NCBI GenBank assembly: GCA_003339415.1
Contig: PDHQ01000006.1
Location: forward strand, 124,001-188,000
Direction: 5' to 3'
Source of the DNA: Ophiocordyceps camponoti-saundersi (nom. inval.)
Taxonomy: Eukaryota > Ascomycota > Sordariomycetes > Hypocreales > Ophiocordycipitaceae
Length of the DNA stretch: 64,000 nt
Shown here: piece after piece, positions 21,399 through 32,249 of the stretch
Numbering within the stretch: position 1 is the first letter of the stretch
Layout: each line of letters begins with the position of its first letter
The notes under the pieces: generated by a model
The model's input: only the letters and a program-made list of their open reading frames with translations
The model's database searches: none
What the model was told of the DNA's origin: nothing
Position numbers and translations under genes: made by a program

Positions 21399-21905
21399 TT
21401 TGAAGGTCTAACTCGATGAAGACGTAAAGGTTTCGGTGTCTTGCGAGAATGGAGATGCTTGTCGAAATCTGTTGGCAGACTCGGGGCTCGCAAGATGAGG
21501 AGGTTGAGTTGACTAGGGAAAAGTTTCGAACTTCTCGCCTCCGACTTGAAAAACTGGTCCGAAGCAGACTAGCGTAGTAGGGCTTGCAGGCCCAAGTCCA
21601 CGTGACACAAATTCCAATCCTCCGATTGGGCTGTGTCGTCGTCCGCTCAACGGCGGTACGTACCGAAGCTTAATTCGATCTGCCAGCCAATGGTCGGACG
21701 TGGGGCCATCACTGGAAATGCAGCGGCTTTCTCGGACATCTTCTTGATCATTAGAGAGTATCCGTACATCCATACATACATACATATATGGGGAGCCTCT
21801 TCTACTCTCTTTCTTCCGAGTCTTCCTACGGTTTCTCTATCGTGTAAAGCAACTACAGTTCTACTCTTCTTGTCGCCTCCTATCAGTAGACGGCAAAAAG
21901 CTAGG
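21399..21905. promoter_or_regulatory. Divergent promoter region rps27 / plp2
   Basis: 507 bp between two divergent start codons. It contains TACATACATACATATA near 21770-21788 and CT-rich stretches close to plp2. No specific factor site can be named with confidence. Confidence 0.45.
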
Positions 21906-22750
21906 ATGGCTGCGCCTGGCGACCAACGAATCGCCGTCCCCATCGACGATCCAAACGCCGACACCGAATGGTCCGCAACTCTTGGTCGCCCAGATCCTAG
22001 AAGGCCCTCGTCGCTGACGTTTACAGGAACGATATACTGCGAAAACATGGCGTGATACCGGAAAAGCCGCCCAGCCCGACACCCATGATCGAGGAAGCTA
22101 TCCTTGAAGGCCGCAGGCTAGCGCACGAAAATCGTCTCGAGGGCAAAGATCTGGACGAGCTCGACGAGCTGGAAGATGTCGAGGACGAAGCCTTTATAGA
22201 GCAGTACCGTCAAAAGCGCATGGCCGAACTGCGCAGTCTGCAGAACAAATCCATTCACGGCAGCGTCTACCCGATATCAAAACCAGAGTATCAGCGCCAA
22301 GTTACCGAGGCGTCCCGAGATGGCCCAGTCTTTGTGAACCTCACGTCGTCGATGGGCACCAACGCCGAGTCAGCCCGCCTCTCTGAGCTGTGGCGCCAGG
22401 CAGCGAGCGAGTATGGAGATGTCAAGTTTTGCGAGATCAGAGCCAGCCAGGCCATCGAGAACTATCCCGATAAAAACTGCCCCACCATTCTGGTCTACAA
22501 AAATGGCGACATCGTCAAGCAAGTGGTGACCCTGATGACTTTGCACGGGGTGCGGACGACGATGCGGAGTATCGACAATTTGTTGGTCGAAGTCGGTGCC
22601 GTACCTGACTCGGACATGCGCGTCATCAAAAGGAGGCGGGCGGCCGAAGACGAGGAGGAGGAGGAGGAGGAGGAAAGACAGGCGTCGAGGACCATAAGAA
22701 CGGCCAAGATGTCGGGGGCCGGTGTCGGAGAAGATGACGACTGGGATTGA
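21906..22750 (+). CDS. plp2: Phosducin-like protein 2
   Basis: Two exons: 21906-21970 and 22027-22750, intron 21971-22026 (56 nt, GTCCGC...TTTACAG), 262 aa. Splicing joins DPNADTEW to NDILRKHGVIPEKPPSPTP, the family N-terminal helix. The middle is a thioredoxin-like fold without active cysteines (GPVFVNLTSSMG, YPDKNCPTILVYKNGDIVKQ). The C-terminus is acidic and poly-Glu. Plp2 proteins are CCT chaperonin co-factors for actin, tubulin and cell-cycle proteins, and are essential in yeast. The donor GTCCGC is weak, but phase and family continuity support it strongly. Confidence 0.92.
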
Positions 22751-23019
22751 AGGTCAGAGGTAATAATCAGACGTCATCCCCGCATGAATGCTGTTCTGGA
22801 CCTTTTAGCACGTGACTACGCTTGACGGCATTCTGCAGTTTCGCACTGTGTTAAAGCCCTAGATACCCACACAAATTACAGTACGAACGCCTTCTAACCA
22901 CAGCTTCCCTCGTGGGGCCCTAGAAACCAGGCCAACGGACAGCCCTGCGGACTCGATCGCGTGCCACACCTCACCAACGCGTCATTGTCAATCTTGCTGC
23001 GACATCTCACAGCAGCGCC

Positions 23020-24387
23020 ATGGAAGAGGAGCCGTGTCTTCCACAGCTTCCGAGCTCGCACACGCGCGATCCTAAGGGCAATATACGTAAACGCGGCCGT
23101 TTCTCAACGTCAGGCACCTCGACCGACCCCGCCAGCTCGAGCGATCCCTTTACCTTTTCCAGCGACGATAACCCCGGTCTCGACAACGACGTCGACGGCA
23201 GGCGCAAGAGAAGATATCACGGCCCGTGGTTTAAGCAGCAGCTGGAATCGTCCGACTTGGCCTTGAACGATGTAGTGCCACAGCCGTCCAAGCGTACTTT
23301 GACCAGGCATCTCGATAGCGGCGTCTTTTGCGGCAGCGACGTCAGCGAAGACTATGACTTGCCCGAGCCCTCATGCATCCCGTCTCGTGTGAGATTTCTA
23401 CCACTTCCGCCACAGCGACGCGTCCCGCCGGCCGAGCAGCTCGCGCGCGACCGAATCCGCGATTGCGTCGACAAGGGTCGCGAGCTGGTCGACCTCATGA
23501 ATATGAACCTTCAAAGCATTGATGACCACACCATTAGCTTGCTGGCAACGATGCAGATTATTCCCAACGTAAGCCGCGACGTCGCCTTTGTACAGCAAGA
23601 GCCGCAGATCGACCTCTTCCTCGGACAAAACTCGTTGACCCGGTTACCTGGCGCTCTTTTTCAAGTGAATCACCTCACGACCTTGAGCCTGCGCGGCAAC
23701 AATCTGTCAGAGATTTCGCCTGCCATCGCCAACTTGACGAATCTCAAGGAATTGAACTTGGCGCAAAACCAGCTCAGAAGCCTCCCGTCCGAGTTGCTCC
23801 GGCTGCTAAGGCCCGGTAGCAAGTTGCAGCGATTCTTCTGGGGTCCCAATCCGCTATATGACCCAGACTGCCAGCTGCAGCCCATCAACTCTGCAGTCTC
23901 CGGAGACACCAGCTCTTCTGGTCACTTTATCGTTCGATACTTCGGTCGGTCGCCGCTACAACTGAGCAACTCCATGGGCCGGGTGACGTCGCGCTTCCAG
24001 CTGCCGGTGCACGATGTGATGGCCAGGGTCCCGACGCACAGACCAAGTGGCGGCAAGAGCTGCGGGGAAGCGGGAAGCAACGTGGCTAGTCTCGTCGAGC
24101 TATGTCTTCGCAGTGGCTATAGCAGCAGCGAGCTGCCGGAGTTGCACGAGAAGATGCCGAGGCAGATGGAGGATCTGTGTCGGCTGCTGCAGCGGGCGGC
24201 CAGACAAAAGGCGGCCGGGGGGCTCAGCTGCTCGAAGTGTAGGCGACTAGTGATTGTGCCGACTGTCGAATGGATTGAGTGGCACGAGGTGAACCATTGG
24301 AACGACCCACCGACGATCGGAACGCCACCCGTGGCGTTCCAGTATCGGGCCTGCTCGTGGGGATGTCGGCCGAAGGATGTCGAGTGA
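23020..24387 (+). CDS. Leucine-rich repeat protein, conserved in fungi
   Basis: 455 aa, single exon, ATG at 23020 in good context (GCCATGG). After a polar N-terminus with RKRRYHGPWFKQQL (about residues 67-80) come at least three leucine-rich repeats (about 193-265: IDLFLGQNSLTRLP, LTTLSLRGNNLSEI, LKELNLAQNQLRSLP). The C-terminal part has a CSKC motif near residue 404 and further Cys/His residues (HEVNHW, CSWGC), possibly binding zinc. There is no signal peptide or transmembrane segment, so it is intracellular. The precise function is unknown; LRRs suggest a scaffold or regulatory subunit. Confidence 0.8.
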   Translation: MEEEPCLPQLPSSHTRDPKGNIRKRGRFSTSGTSTDPASSSDPFTFSSDDNPGLDNDVDGRRKRRYHGPWFKQQLESSDLALNDVVPQPSKRTLTRHLDSGVFCGSDVSEDYDLPEPSCIPSRVRFLPLPPQRRVPPAEQLARDRIRDCVDKGRELVDLMNMNLQSIDDHTISLLATMQIIPNVSRDVAFVQQEPQIDLFLGQNSLTRLPGALFQVNHLTTLSLRGNNLSEISPAIANLTNLKELNLAQNQLRSLPSELLRLLRPGSKLQRFFWGPNPLYDPDCQLQPINSAVSGDTSSSGHFIVRYFGRSPLQLSNSMGRVTSRFQLPVHDVMARVPTHRPSGGKSCGEAGSNVASLVELCLRSGYSSSELPELHEKMPRQMEDLCRLLQRAARQKAAGGLSCSKCRRLVIVPTVEWIEWHEVNHWNDPPTIGTPPVAFQYRACSWGCRPKDVE

Positions 24388-24900
24388 CTGCCATGGCGAA
24401 GGACTTGGAGCAATTTTGGGGATATCAGATGGGCGGTAATTTGTACAATTGGTGCAGTGTTTAAGCACAGATTCTTACTATAAAAGACGGAACAGATGAT
24501 GAGGTTGAGACGAAGGCGAAGTCAAGTAAACAAAAAAAAGTCATGTGACTCCTCAGAACTGATGAGCTGCGGCGTTATCGGCATGTCACTGCTTTGTCAG
24601 CCAGTTTGGGAAGAAGCGGAGAAAGGCGATGCAGATCGCTGAGGCTGAGAAATGAGTCGAGCACAGCCTCGCTCTCCCTCGTCGCCTCCCCTAGATCGAC
24701 GCGCCTCGACGCGCCTGAATCGCCTCTGTTTCTCCCCCTCCATTTTTCGGGATGATCTGTTCGCCTCTGTCGGTCAAATCACGTCCCTTGGACTACGAAG
24801 TCGCCCGCCTATACCTATTTCCCGGGGGCGTAGCTCGCTAGCTACCTCGAGAAGGCAAAACGAAACTTCGCCCCCCCCCCATATTACCCTTCCCCCCACC
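24388..24900. other. Intergenic region and 5' leader
   Basis: 513 bp between the LRR gene and the Ivy1-like gene. An ATG at 24652 is in frame with the downstream gene without a stop, so an 83-residue N-terminal extension is possible. The extension is Ser/Pro/Arg-rich and looks non-coding. Confidence 0.5.
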
Positions 24901-26319
24901 ATGGCGTCCTCCGCACCGCGTCCGTATCAGACGACGCAGGATTCGTCGCCGCCTTCGCCGTCTCAACTGCCGCCCGTCCCTAGCTCTCCTGTTTACTCGG
25001 TCGCGTCGACGGCTCAGGGCGGAATCGGAGGCGTAGGAGGCGGCGGGTCGCAGTTCTCGCTGCCGGCTCCGCCAGTGCCGAGGCCTGCGCACGCGGTGCT
25101 GGCCAAGGCGGATCTGGAGAGGTCGCAGGAGGCGTATGCTGATCTCGTGGCTTCGGCGAAGTCGTATCGGCTTGCGCTCGCTTCTCTGTCTTCTTCTGCT
25201 TCGGCTTTTGCTGCTGCGTTGGAGGCTTGTGCTAGGCTTAAGGAGGCGAGGGCTGATCTTATCGGACCTATATCTGCTACGAATCCGTCATCTTCTTCTT
25301 CGTCTTCTGCTGCTGTTGCTGCCGTTGCTTCCGCATCGTCCGCGGCGACTTCTTCCTCGGCTGGTCGAGGCTGTACGGCTGATCCGCTGCTCTCGGCCTC
25401 GGGTGTTCATTACCTGATTGCCAATCACCAGCAGATCCTTTCGGAGACGGTCTACCGCGCCTTCGAAGTGCCGCTGCTACACGATCTCGATCGATGGCGA
25501 TCCGTCATCGAAGACGAAGAGGAAACGTACCAGCATAGCATCACAGCTCAAAGCCGAGAAGTCAAACGACTCGAACGCGAAGGGCTGAAGCTTCATCGGC
25601 AGCGTCGTCGAGACGTCGGTCGTTTCCGCGCTCATCTCGTCGATCTCACAGCTAAGCTGGACGGTCTGACGACGTTGCATGCCGATCATGCGCGGTCGCT
25701 TCTGCGCGAGAGCCAGGAGACTAGCACCCGCATCGTCGACGCGAGCTGTAGTCTCGTTCGCGCCGAGGTGGACATCTTCGAGAGCCTGGCTCGCAAGGGC
25801 TGGTCAGGCGGCGGACTCGACGACCTGCTCGACAGGGGACGCGATCTCTTCGCAGCAGACGACGACGCCATCGCCCACCCCCCGCCAGACCCGGCAAAGC
25901 TCTTCTCCATCCTCCCTCATAAAAGCATCCTCCCCGACTCCTCCGACAGCCTCCTCCCCTCCATGAACACCTACAGCAGCAGCAACGACGATGACGAACA
26001 CGACGAATACAGATCCTCTTCCTCCCTATCCGACTCTTCCGCAGCCAGCACCGCGACCATCACCGCCGCCGCCGCCGCCGCGGAAGCCAACCGTCCACGG
26101 AACAACCCTCGTCCATTCTCCCCTCAGCCCATCCGCCGCATCCCTACAGACGTCACCTTTGACTCGCTCGCCGCCCTCACCGCGCCAGGCCCTGCGGTTC
26201 CCTCGTCTCGAAGACGAGCGGATGACGATGACGATGACGACGAAGATGACGCTCGTGGTCGTGCTCTGTCACATCGGCTGGTCGGCACCGTCGAGGAAGA
26301 GAGCGGTGCGGACAACTAG
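24901..26319 (+). CDS. Ivy1-like inverse-BAR lipid-binding protein
   Basis: 472 aa from ATG 24901 (CACCATGG context); ATG 24652 would add 83 residues. Residues about 70-320 are helical and match the Ivy1/I-BAR fold: YADLVASAKSYRLALASLSS, a Ser/Ala-rich loop, then HYLIANHQQILSETVYRAFE, REVKRLEREGLKLHR and FRAHLVDLTAKLDGL. Fungal Ivy1 binds phospholipids and Ypt7 at the vacuole and affects TORC1 and Fab1 signalling. The C-terminal third is disordered with Ser, Ala and Asp runs. The start and the poly-Ala/Asp lengths are the uncertain parts. Confidence 0.8.
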   Translation: MASSAPRPYQTTQDSSPPSPSQLPPVPSSPVYSVASTAQGGIGGVGGGGSQFSLPAPPVPRPAHAVLAKADLERSQEAYADLVASAKSYRLALASLSSSASAFAAALEACARLKEARADLIGPISATNPSSSSSSSAAVAAVASASSAATSSSAGRGCTADPLLSASGVHYLIANHQQILSETVYRAFEVPLLHDLDRWRSVIEDEEETYQHSITAQSREVKRLEREGLKLHRQRRRDVGRFRAHLVDLTAKLDGLTTLHADHARSLLRESQETSTRIVDASCSLVRAEVDIFESLARKGWSGGGLDDLLDRGRDLFAADDDAIAHPPPDPAKLFSILPHKSILPDSSDSLLPSMNTYSSSNDDDEHDEYRSSSSLSDSSAASTATITAAAAAAEANRPRNNPRPFSPQPIRRIPTDVTFDSLAALTAPGPAVPSSRRRADDDDDDDEDDARGRALSHRLVGTVEEESGADN

Positions 26320-26734
26320 ACCTTGTTGATGGACTCTCTTGCTCGGCGTTACTCGGTGGCGTAATGGCAGGTGTGCGGTCTCTATCTCCTTTTCCCCTTT
26401 TTCTCGTCTCGTCTCGTCTTTTCTTCTACTCTGGCTGCTAAACTGGTCTCTTTTCTTTTCTCCTTTTTACTTCGTCCCGGTCTCTGTATGCATACATGGT
26501 AGGAGTCATGTACAAGTATTATATACAGCATCGCCTCCAGTTCGTTTCACCCTTTGTCCTGGCCTCGTAACTGGCCACAGCCTATAGCTTGTCCTCTTTT
26601 TTTTTTGTCTCCAGAGAAGAAGGGAAAGAAAAGAATATGAACGTCATGAAATGAATCGCATTATGACGTTGCAAGGGAAGCTTTTTTCCGCCGCGAATGG
26701 TTACCAGAAAAGATGTCGTAGAATCCCCAACCCA
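26320..26734. other. Convergent 3' intergenic region
   Basis: 415 bp of T-rich DNA between convergent genes, presumably both 3' UTRs. Nothing else was recognised. Confidence 0.6.
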
Positions 26735-28090
26735 TCACTCATCTTTATCAACGGAGGAAACGTCGCCGCCAAACAGACCAAACGTATTGTCGAGCCACCA
26801 GATGCATTTCCAGTAAAGGCTGGCACGAGCCCAGTCAAAGTCTCCGACCTCGGTGCGCGGGACCTCGTTTCCGATCATGCTGCCGCTGAACCAGCGAACG
26901 AAGGGCACGGAGCTGACGAAACGCTGCACCGCCGAAGGTTGCGGCAGCAGAGCCTGCTCGGCGGGGAGGAGATGGGCGCGACGGGCTGAGGGGATGCGAC
27001 GACAGAAGATGTCGTTTTCGGCGCGTGGCGTGGGCGGCGCCGGGGGGAGAGGTTCGGTTATGGTGACGGACGAGGGCGTCATGGTGGCCGTGTCGACGGT
27101 TTGGCTTGAGGAGCGGGAGGCGTTGACCGTCGTGCTCTGCACGCGTCTCTCGCGGTAGCCTTCGTCGACGACGACGTCGAGGCAGGGCTCGTCGCGGGCG
27201 GGGGGTAAGCCGCGGTAGGGTTCGGCGAAGACGAGGTGGCCGAGGATGGGTTGGGGACTGGCGACGGCAGCGGCGTTGGCGGCATCGGCGCTTTCGAAGG
27301 TGATTTTGATCCAGTGGGCGCCTCCGTCTGCGCGGTTGACGAGGGCGCGCTCTTCCGGGCCGAGGACGCGCGTGCGACGCGTTCGAGATCGTTGCGTCAG
27401 TGCTGGATCCCGTAGGGCGGATTGCCAGCGGCGTTGCGTCGCGGGGGGGTCACGAGGGTAATCCTCGAGGATGGGTCCTGCGAGAGATTCATAGTGAGCT
27501 ATGGCCGCGTACTGTTGCGCGGTTGAGCGATAGCCTCGAAGGATCATCTCTACCGGCGTCTTGGGCGACGTCGTTTCACCGCTGCTTCCAGCGCGTCGTT
27601 GCGGGAGAGTGTCGTCTTGCGTTGATGCCGTCGTCGTCGTCGGTTGTTGCTGCTGTTGCTGCTGCTGCGGTTGTTGTTGTTGTTGCTGCTGAGCCTGCTG
27701 TGCCTGTTGCGCCAGTTGTGCCTGTTGAGCAGCAGCCGCGGCGGCGGCCGCCTGATTCGAGACCCAGTCGCCAAAGATTCTATCCGCTGCGGCGAGAGTT
27801 GGGTTCTCGCGAGCGCGGACGCCGCCTGGGGTTCCGGTGCGAGAGCGCGATCGTCGGGTTGACTTGCCGAAGGAGCCTGTTTCGTTCACGGTTCGTCTTG
27901 TCCGCATGCTTCCGCTTGTGTGACCGCCTTCATGTCTGCCTCGAAAAGGTAGGGTTAGGTTCATCGCCTTGTTTTCATCTTTAGAGAGAAGGTCTGACTG
28001 GTTAAAGTAGATGGCGTAAGGCCGTTTGACGCCGTCGTCGCCGACATAACATTCGTCGTCTGGGACGTTGTGGAGGATGAGAGGCGCCAT
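26735..28090 (-). CDS. Nucleoporin Nup53/Nup35-like
   Basis: 451 aa from ATG 28090 (ATCCATGGC context). An upstream in-frame extension to 28234 is possible but basic and unlikely. The N-terminus MAPLILHNVPDDECYVGDDG and the block TGSFGKSTRRSRSRTG are typical of fungal Nup53/Nup59. A Gln-rich repeat region (about 110-150) precedes the MPPN RRM-like fold (about 179-290: PVEMILRGYRST, HWIKITFESADAANAA, GHLVFAEPYRG). Near the C-terminus lies an amphipathic, Trp-rich helix (LYWKCIWWLDNTFGLFGG) that in this family inserts into the nuclear membrane. It is a pore-linker nucleoporin. Confidence 0.88.
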   Translation of the reverse strand: MAPLILHNVPDDECYVGDDGVKRPYAIYFNQSDLLSKDENKAMNLTLPFRGRHEGGHTSGSMRTRRTVNETGSFGKSTRRSRSRTGTPGGVRARENPTLAAADRIFGDWVSNQAAAAAAAAQQAQLAQQAQQAQQQQQQQPQQQQQQQQPTTTTASTQDDTLPQRRAGSSGETTSPKTPVEMILRGYRSTAQQYAAIAHYESLAGPILEDYPRDPPATQRRWQSALRDPALTQRSRTRRTRVLGPEERALVNRADGGAHWIKITFESADAANAAAVASPQPILGHLVFAEPYRGLPPARDEPCLDVVVDEGYRERRVQSTTVNASRSSSQTVDTATMTPSSVTITEPLPPAPPTPRAENDIFCRRIPSARRAHLLPAEQALLPQPSAVQRFVSSVPFVRWFSGSMIGNEVPRTEVGDFDWARASLYWKCIWWLDNTFGLFGGDVSSVDKDE

Positions 28091-29087
28091 GGATGTCGAT
28101 GGTGAAGAGCGTGCACACAGAGTAACACCCAGGGAGCGGCGAGAAGTGGGATGGACGATGAAGACTCGTCTTTGTCGCTTTGTTTGCCGACCTTCTTGTC
28201 TTTGGTGTTTTGAGAGCCGCTGATCGCCGGGCAACGAGTCGGGCCGGGAGTTGTTCCGCCTACCTCGTCCTGCTTCGAAGCTGGCCTGACTTTTGCTTAA
28301 GCTTTTACAGGCTCGTCATCAATTCCATTCTATTTTGCTCTACATACATATGAAGCATCGAATTACGATTCTCGAAATTTGACTGGATTTTTCATCGAGA
28401 GCAGAGCTATATCTAATCATGCTTTGAACTACCTACCTCTATCCGTAGAGAGTTGTGGGTAACGTCGACGACTGAAGCTTGGCTTACCCCGGAGCGAGGA
28501 TGTTGCAGAGGAAGGCAGATGACACGGGGGCAGATTCGCATCGATGGAGAAGAAATTCATGACAAGTGTGAGTACAAGCATACTTGCGTTGAAATTCTAA
28601 GAATAATCACATCAGAAGACAAGGTAGAAATAAATAGACGAAAAGGGATGTTGATGCTGATGCAGATACAGGATGCACGTACCTGGGCAAAGGCGATGAT
28701 GATGCATGCACCGCGACCAAAGAGGTAAGGGTAGGGTATATAATGCCAAAAAAGCGGCTTTTCCTACTGTGGAGTTGGATCTCCCATGCGGACTAATTTC
28801 TTGCCTTTTACCAGAGATTACCGTGGGTTGACCAAAAACGCTCCACTATCCCAATCTTTGGAACCCCATTCGAATCCTGCCTCTTTCATTTTTGTTTTAT
28901 TTTTTCAGCCTTTATTTTTCTTATACGCCCTGGATGCTGGATGCCTCTACTTCCGTACTTCACGATCTGCGCACAGGCACAATTCTTCTTCTACTTGACA
29001 TCAGTATTATTACTGCTTCGTCTCATCTCCTATATGCATACATACTATAGACTACGTACAACAATTGTCATCGAAACAATCCAACCT
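28091..29087. other. Intergenic region, 1.0 kb
   Basis: Promoter side of the Nup53-like gene and 3' side of the MDR oxidoreductase gene. Short open frames (for example 28453-28728) have no protein-like conservation. TATA-like and TACATACA repeats are present. No gene is supported. Confidence 0.6.
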
Positions 29088-30192
29088 TCAAGGCTTCTTC
29101 AACTCGACAAGCATCTTCCCCTTGTTGCTCCCCTTGAACAAGCTGACGAGAGCCCCCTCAGCGGCATCGATCCCACCCGGAATGACCGTCTCAGCATACT
29201 TGAGCGAGCCCTGTGAAACCCACTGGGACAACTCCTTCCTCGCGGCGGGGAACTCATCCAAGTGGTCGAAGATGATGAAGCCTTGCATGCGGATGCGCAG
29301 TCCGACGATCCGGAACATGTTGCGCGGCCCTTTGGGTTCGACTTGGTTGTACTGGCTGATGTGGCCGCATTCGACGAAGCGGGCGTGCGTATTGGCCTGG
29401 TCGAGACACATCTCCAACATGTCGCCTCCGACGTTGTCAAAATAGACGTCGATCTTGTCCTTGGTAGCTTCTAAGAAGCGCTCTTTAAAGTCCTTGGCCT
29501 TGTAATCCAGGGACAAGTCGAAGCCAAGCTCGTCCGTCAACCAGCGGCACTTCTCCTCCCCTCCGGCGATGCCGATGACCCTCGCCCCCTTGATCTTGGC
29601 GATCTGTCCGGCGATGCTGCCCGTCGCGCCCGCGGCGGCGGAGACGACGACTAGCTCTCCGGGCTTGGGGTCTGCGATCTTGTTCATGCCGACCCAGGCT
29701 GTCATGCCGGTCATTCCGGCGACGGAGAGCATCGATTGGGGTCGTTGCAGGCCGTAGAATTGAGAGGCTGGCACGAATTTGTCTTCGTCGAGGATGGCGT
29801 ACGACGTCCAGCCTGTTTGGCCGCTTACCAGGTCGCCTTGTGACGCCTGGCTGCTTTTCGAGGCGAGGACGCGGCAGGCTGTTGTCCCGCGCATGATGGA
29901 GCCTAGCGGGAGGGGAGGGAAGTAATCGCCTCCTTCTTCTGTGTTTCACATGAAGCATCGTCAGCTTTCAAACTCTCTTGGTTTGTCTTCAAGTCTGGGG
30001 GGTAAACGTACCGTTCATGTAGATTCGCATGGCTGGATCGAGAGAGAGATACAGGGCCTCGACTAGGATCTGACCATCTTTCAACTCCTCTGCCGTCGGC
30101 GCGGGCGTCACCTTTCGCTGGAGAGTCTTTCCCGGTATGATGTCGCCTTCGGGATGTTCGGCGAGGATGTACGAGACGTTTTCTTGCGGCAT
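29088..30192 (-). CDS. NADP-dependent oxidoreductase, MDR/PTGR family
   Basis: Two exons: 30012-30192 and 29088-29938, intron 29939-30011 (GTACGT...AACACAG), 343 aa. The true ATG is 30192; the longer frame starts with TTG. Family features: LYLSLDPAMRIYMN, YGLQRPQSMLSVAGMTGMTA, the nucleotide-binding VVSAAAGATGSIAGQIAK, then RVIGIAGGEEKC and DVYFDNVGGDMLEMCL. It lacks the zinc-binding cysteines of alcohol dehydrogenases. Relatives reduce alkenal/one double bonds with NADPH (PTGR1, curcumin reductase, plant double-bond reductases). The physiological substrate cannot be told. It is cytosolic, with no targeting signal. Confidence 0.9.
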
Positions 30193-30945
30193 TTTCACCC
30201 TCTTCCTTTTTGCTGCTGTTGCGTCTTTGTTCGAGGTGAAAGACGACAAGGTCAGTTGATGAAAGATGGATAGATGGCTCGGACTCTTCCGATTCCTCTG
30301 TCCTCGGTTATGGATGACGATGAGGTTGGGAACGAGCTTGTCTGTTCAGGGGGGGGAAGAGAAGCATTCACGTCAGAGCCTAGTTATATAGGTAGAGGTA
30401 GTTCAGTTGGCTAGCTAGCCGAGGCTAGAGAGACTAGACGGAACCGAACAACCAAGGACGTGATTCTTTGACAAGTGACGCAACGTCTTTTTTCCTCATC
30501 AGGAGAGCAGCTCTCTATTCATCACATACTTGATGACCTGTTCCAACGTTCCCCTCCTCCTCCTCCTCCTCCTCCTCCTCCTCCTGTCGTGCCCTGTTAC
30601 ATCACCGCGTCGTATATCCGACATGAACAGGTTGCCCTTCTCCGCCGCTTCTTGCCGTCATGCTCTAGTGCCGACTAACCGCAGCAACCCTACCTTTGCC
30701 TAGTCTCCCTCCCTGACATGTGGTAGCCAAAGTTGATGGGTTCATACCAGCTACCGGCTCTGCTTAGTGTGTATACTAGATAGGTATGTGATGGCTACCT
30801 AGCAGGCATTGTTCACGCTTGCTTGAGGGAAGTACATTGAATGTTTCACGGTGATGGACGAGGATAAAGGTGATGATGCTTCCGGAAACGGACTCGTGTC
30901 GACGAACCATCATCACCACTGCCGAAATGCATGGAGAGAAGTCGC

Positions 30946-30962
30946 AACCCTAACCCTACCCT
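30946..30962. repeat. Interstitial telomere-like motif (CCCTAA)
   Basis: AACCCTAACCCTACCCT is a short interstitial match to the TTAGGG telomere repeat on the minus strand. A second one in the opposite orientation lies at 34197-34208. Confidence 0.6.
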
Positions 30963-31717
30963 CATCTACCCTGACCTCGTTGACAAACTTGGTCTGAGAT
31001 TGTATCCATACTTTTTCCATTCGTTCCATTTCTTCTCTCTCCTCTCTCTCTTTTTTTCTCTCTCTCGATGTAGCTGTCTATCTCATGGAGTCTCTAACGT
31101 ACAACTTGCACACTCCCGGATGAGGAGATTGCATCCGTCTTCCACACAGCGAGACCCCTTCTTGATCTATCTATCTAGATGTATATACATATGATCATTC
31201 CATGAAGCTTCGGTAGCGAATCTTATAACAGAATACCATTGGTCTCTCTCTCAAGCCAGAGACGAGTCACCGCGTAGCTCTTCCCCCCCTCCCCCGTCTA
31301 TCTTCTCAACTCCCCCAAGCCAGACCTGGCCCAGACCAGCTTCAGACGAAAAAAACACTGCCTCCTTCAAGATGATTCCATACCCTGCAAGCTGCCGTCC
31401 GAGCTCCAATTCACAGCCGCAGTAAATACATTTAATCACCTGATTTAACCTTCTCATCTCTCTCTATCAGAGTATCTCAGCAAAAAAAGAAGAAGCAAAA
31501 ACAAAACCGTTCCCTTGTTCACCATCAGTATAGCAAACCACCTTCAACTCAGCCTTATCCACCTACCTAGGTGGCTATACCACATTGTATCTGCTCCCTT
31601 TCACACACTCTTTCCCCCTCTCCGCGTCATCAAGGTCGCACAAGCAGGTGTCAAGGCAGCACGGGATATCGCCAACTGAATCAAGGCCAGTTTCTCCATC
31701 ACGACGATTACACGGGG

Positions 31718-31726
31718 TATATAAAG
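31718..31726 (+). promoter_or_regulatory. TATA box upstream of the small Cys-rich gene
   Basis: TATATAAAG lies about 168 nt before the ATG at 31886 and is followed by a CT/A-rich leader. It supports transcription of the small gene. Confidence 0.5.
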
Positions 31727-31885
31727 ACGGAGAACTGCACTTGATTTCCATCTCGATTCTTCTTCTCTTGGAAGAAGTTAAGACACCAAGTCAACCTCCT
31801 ACTCTTCTGAAAAAGACAACTCTCAACGTTGACAACTCCCCCCTTTTCCGTCCGTTCAAAGAAAAAGGAAGCAAACAAGTCAACA

Positions 31886-32128
31886 ATGTGCCATCGAATC
31901 ATCTACTACTACAACTGTCGATACTGCCAAAACGTCGTCGGCTCTCACAGAACTCAATGGACCCTGTGCGATGCGGCCAGGGCACGCAACCCGACACGAC
32001 CTCTCGGTGCGTGCGGCGTCCCGCCCTACACCATATGGAGGCATATAGGGCGGAACTTTTGCTCTGGTCCCAGGGTGCGATGCGTCAACTGCCCTCCTGA
32101 GACTGATCAGGGTTCGCAAGCGTCTTAA
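31886..32128 (+). CDS. Small cysteine-rich protein (80 aa)
   Basis: An 80-aa open frame with start context AACAATG and a TATA motif upstream. It begins MCHRIIYYYNCRYCQ and has eight cysteines (C2, C11, C14, C28, C43, C59, C66, C69), with CxxC pairs at 11-14 and 66-69, suggesting a zinc-binding fold. There is no signal peptide, so it is not an obvious secreted effector. Short MCHR-starting proteins of this type occur in fungal genomes, but I cannot name a function. It is convergent with the terpene synthase gene, 121 bp apart. Confidence 0.6.
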   Translation: MCHRIIYYYNCRYCQNVVGSHRTQWTLCDAARARNPTRPLGACGVPPYTIWRHIGRNFCSGPRVRCVNCPPETDQGSQAS

Positions 32129-32249
32129 GGGGGGCTTGTGAAGTTGAGATGGGATGGGTTTGGAGATGGGATTGACTTTTGTCGTTCTGTACCGCTTTGT
32201 TTGCTCTTGATATGACGATGCCATATGTATGTGACAACCTCCTTTAGAA

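Larger units (their letters stand above)
30193..31885. other. Intergenic region, 1.7 kb
   Basis: Contains a CCT microsatellite near 30553-30588, a telomere-like motif at 30946-30962, CT tracts near 31040-31065 and the TATA motif of the small gene at 31886. No other gene is supported. Confidence 0.6.
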
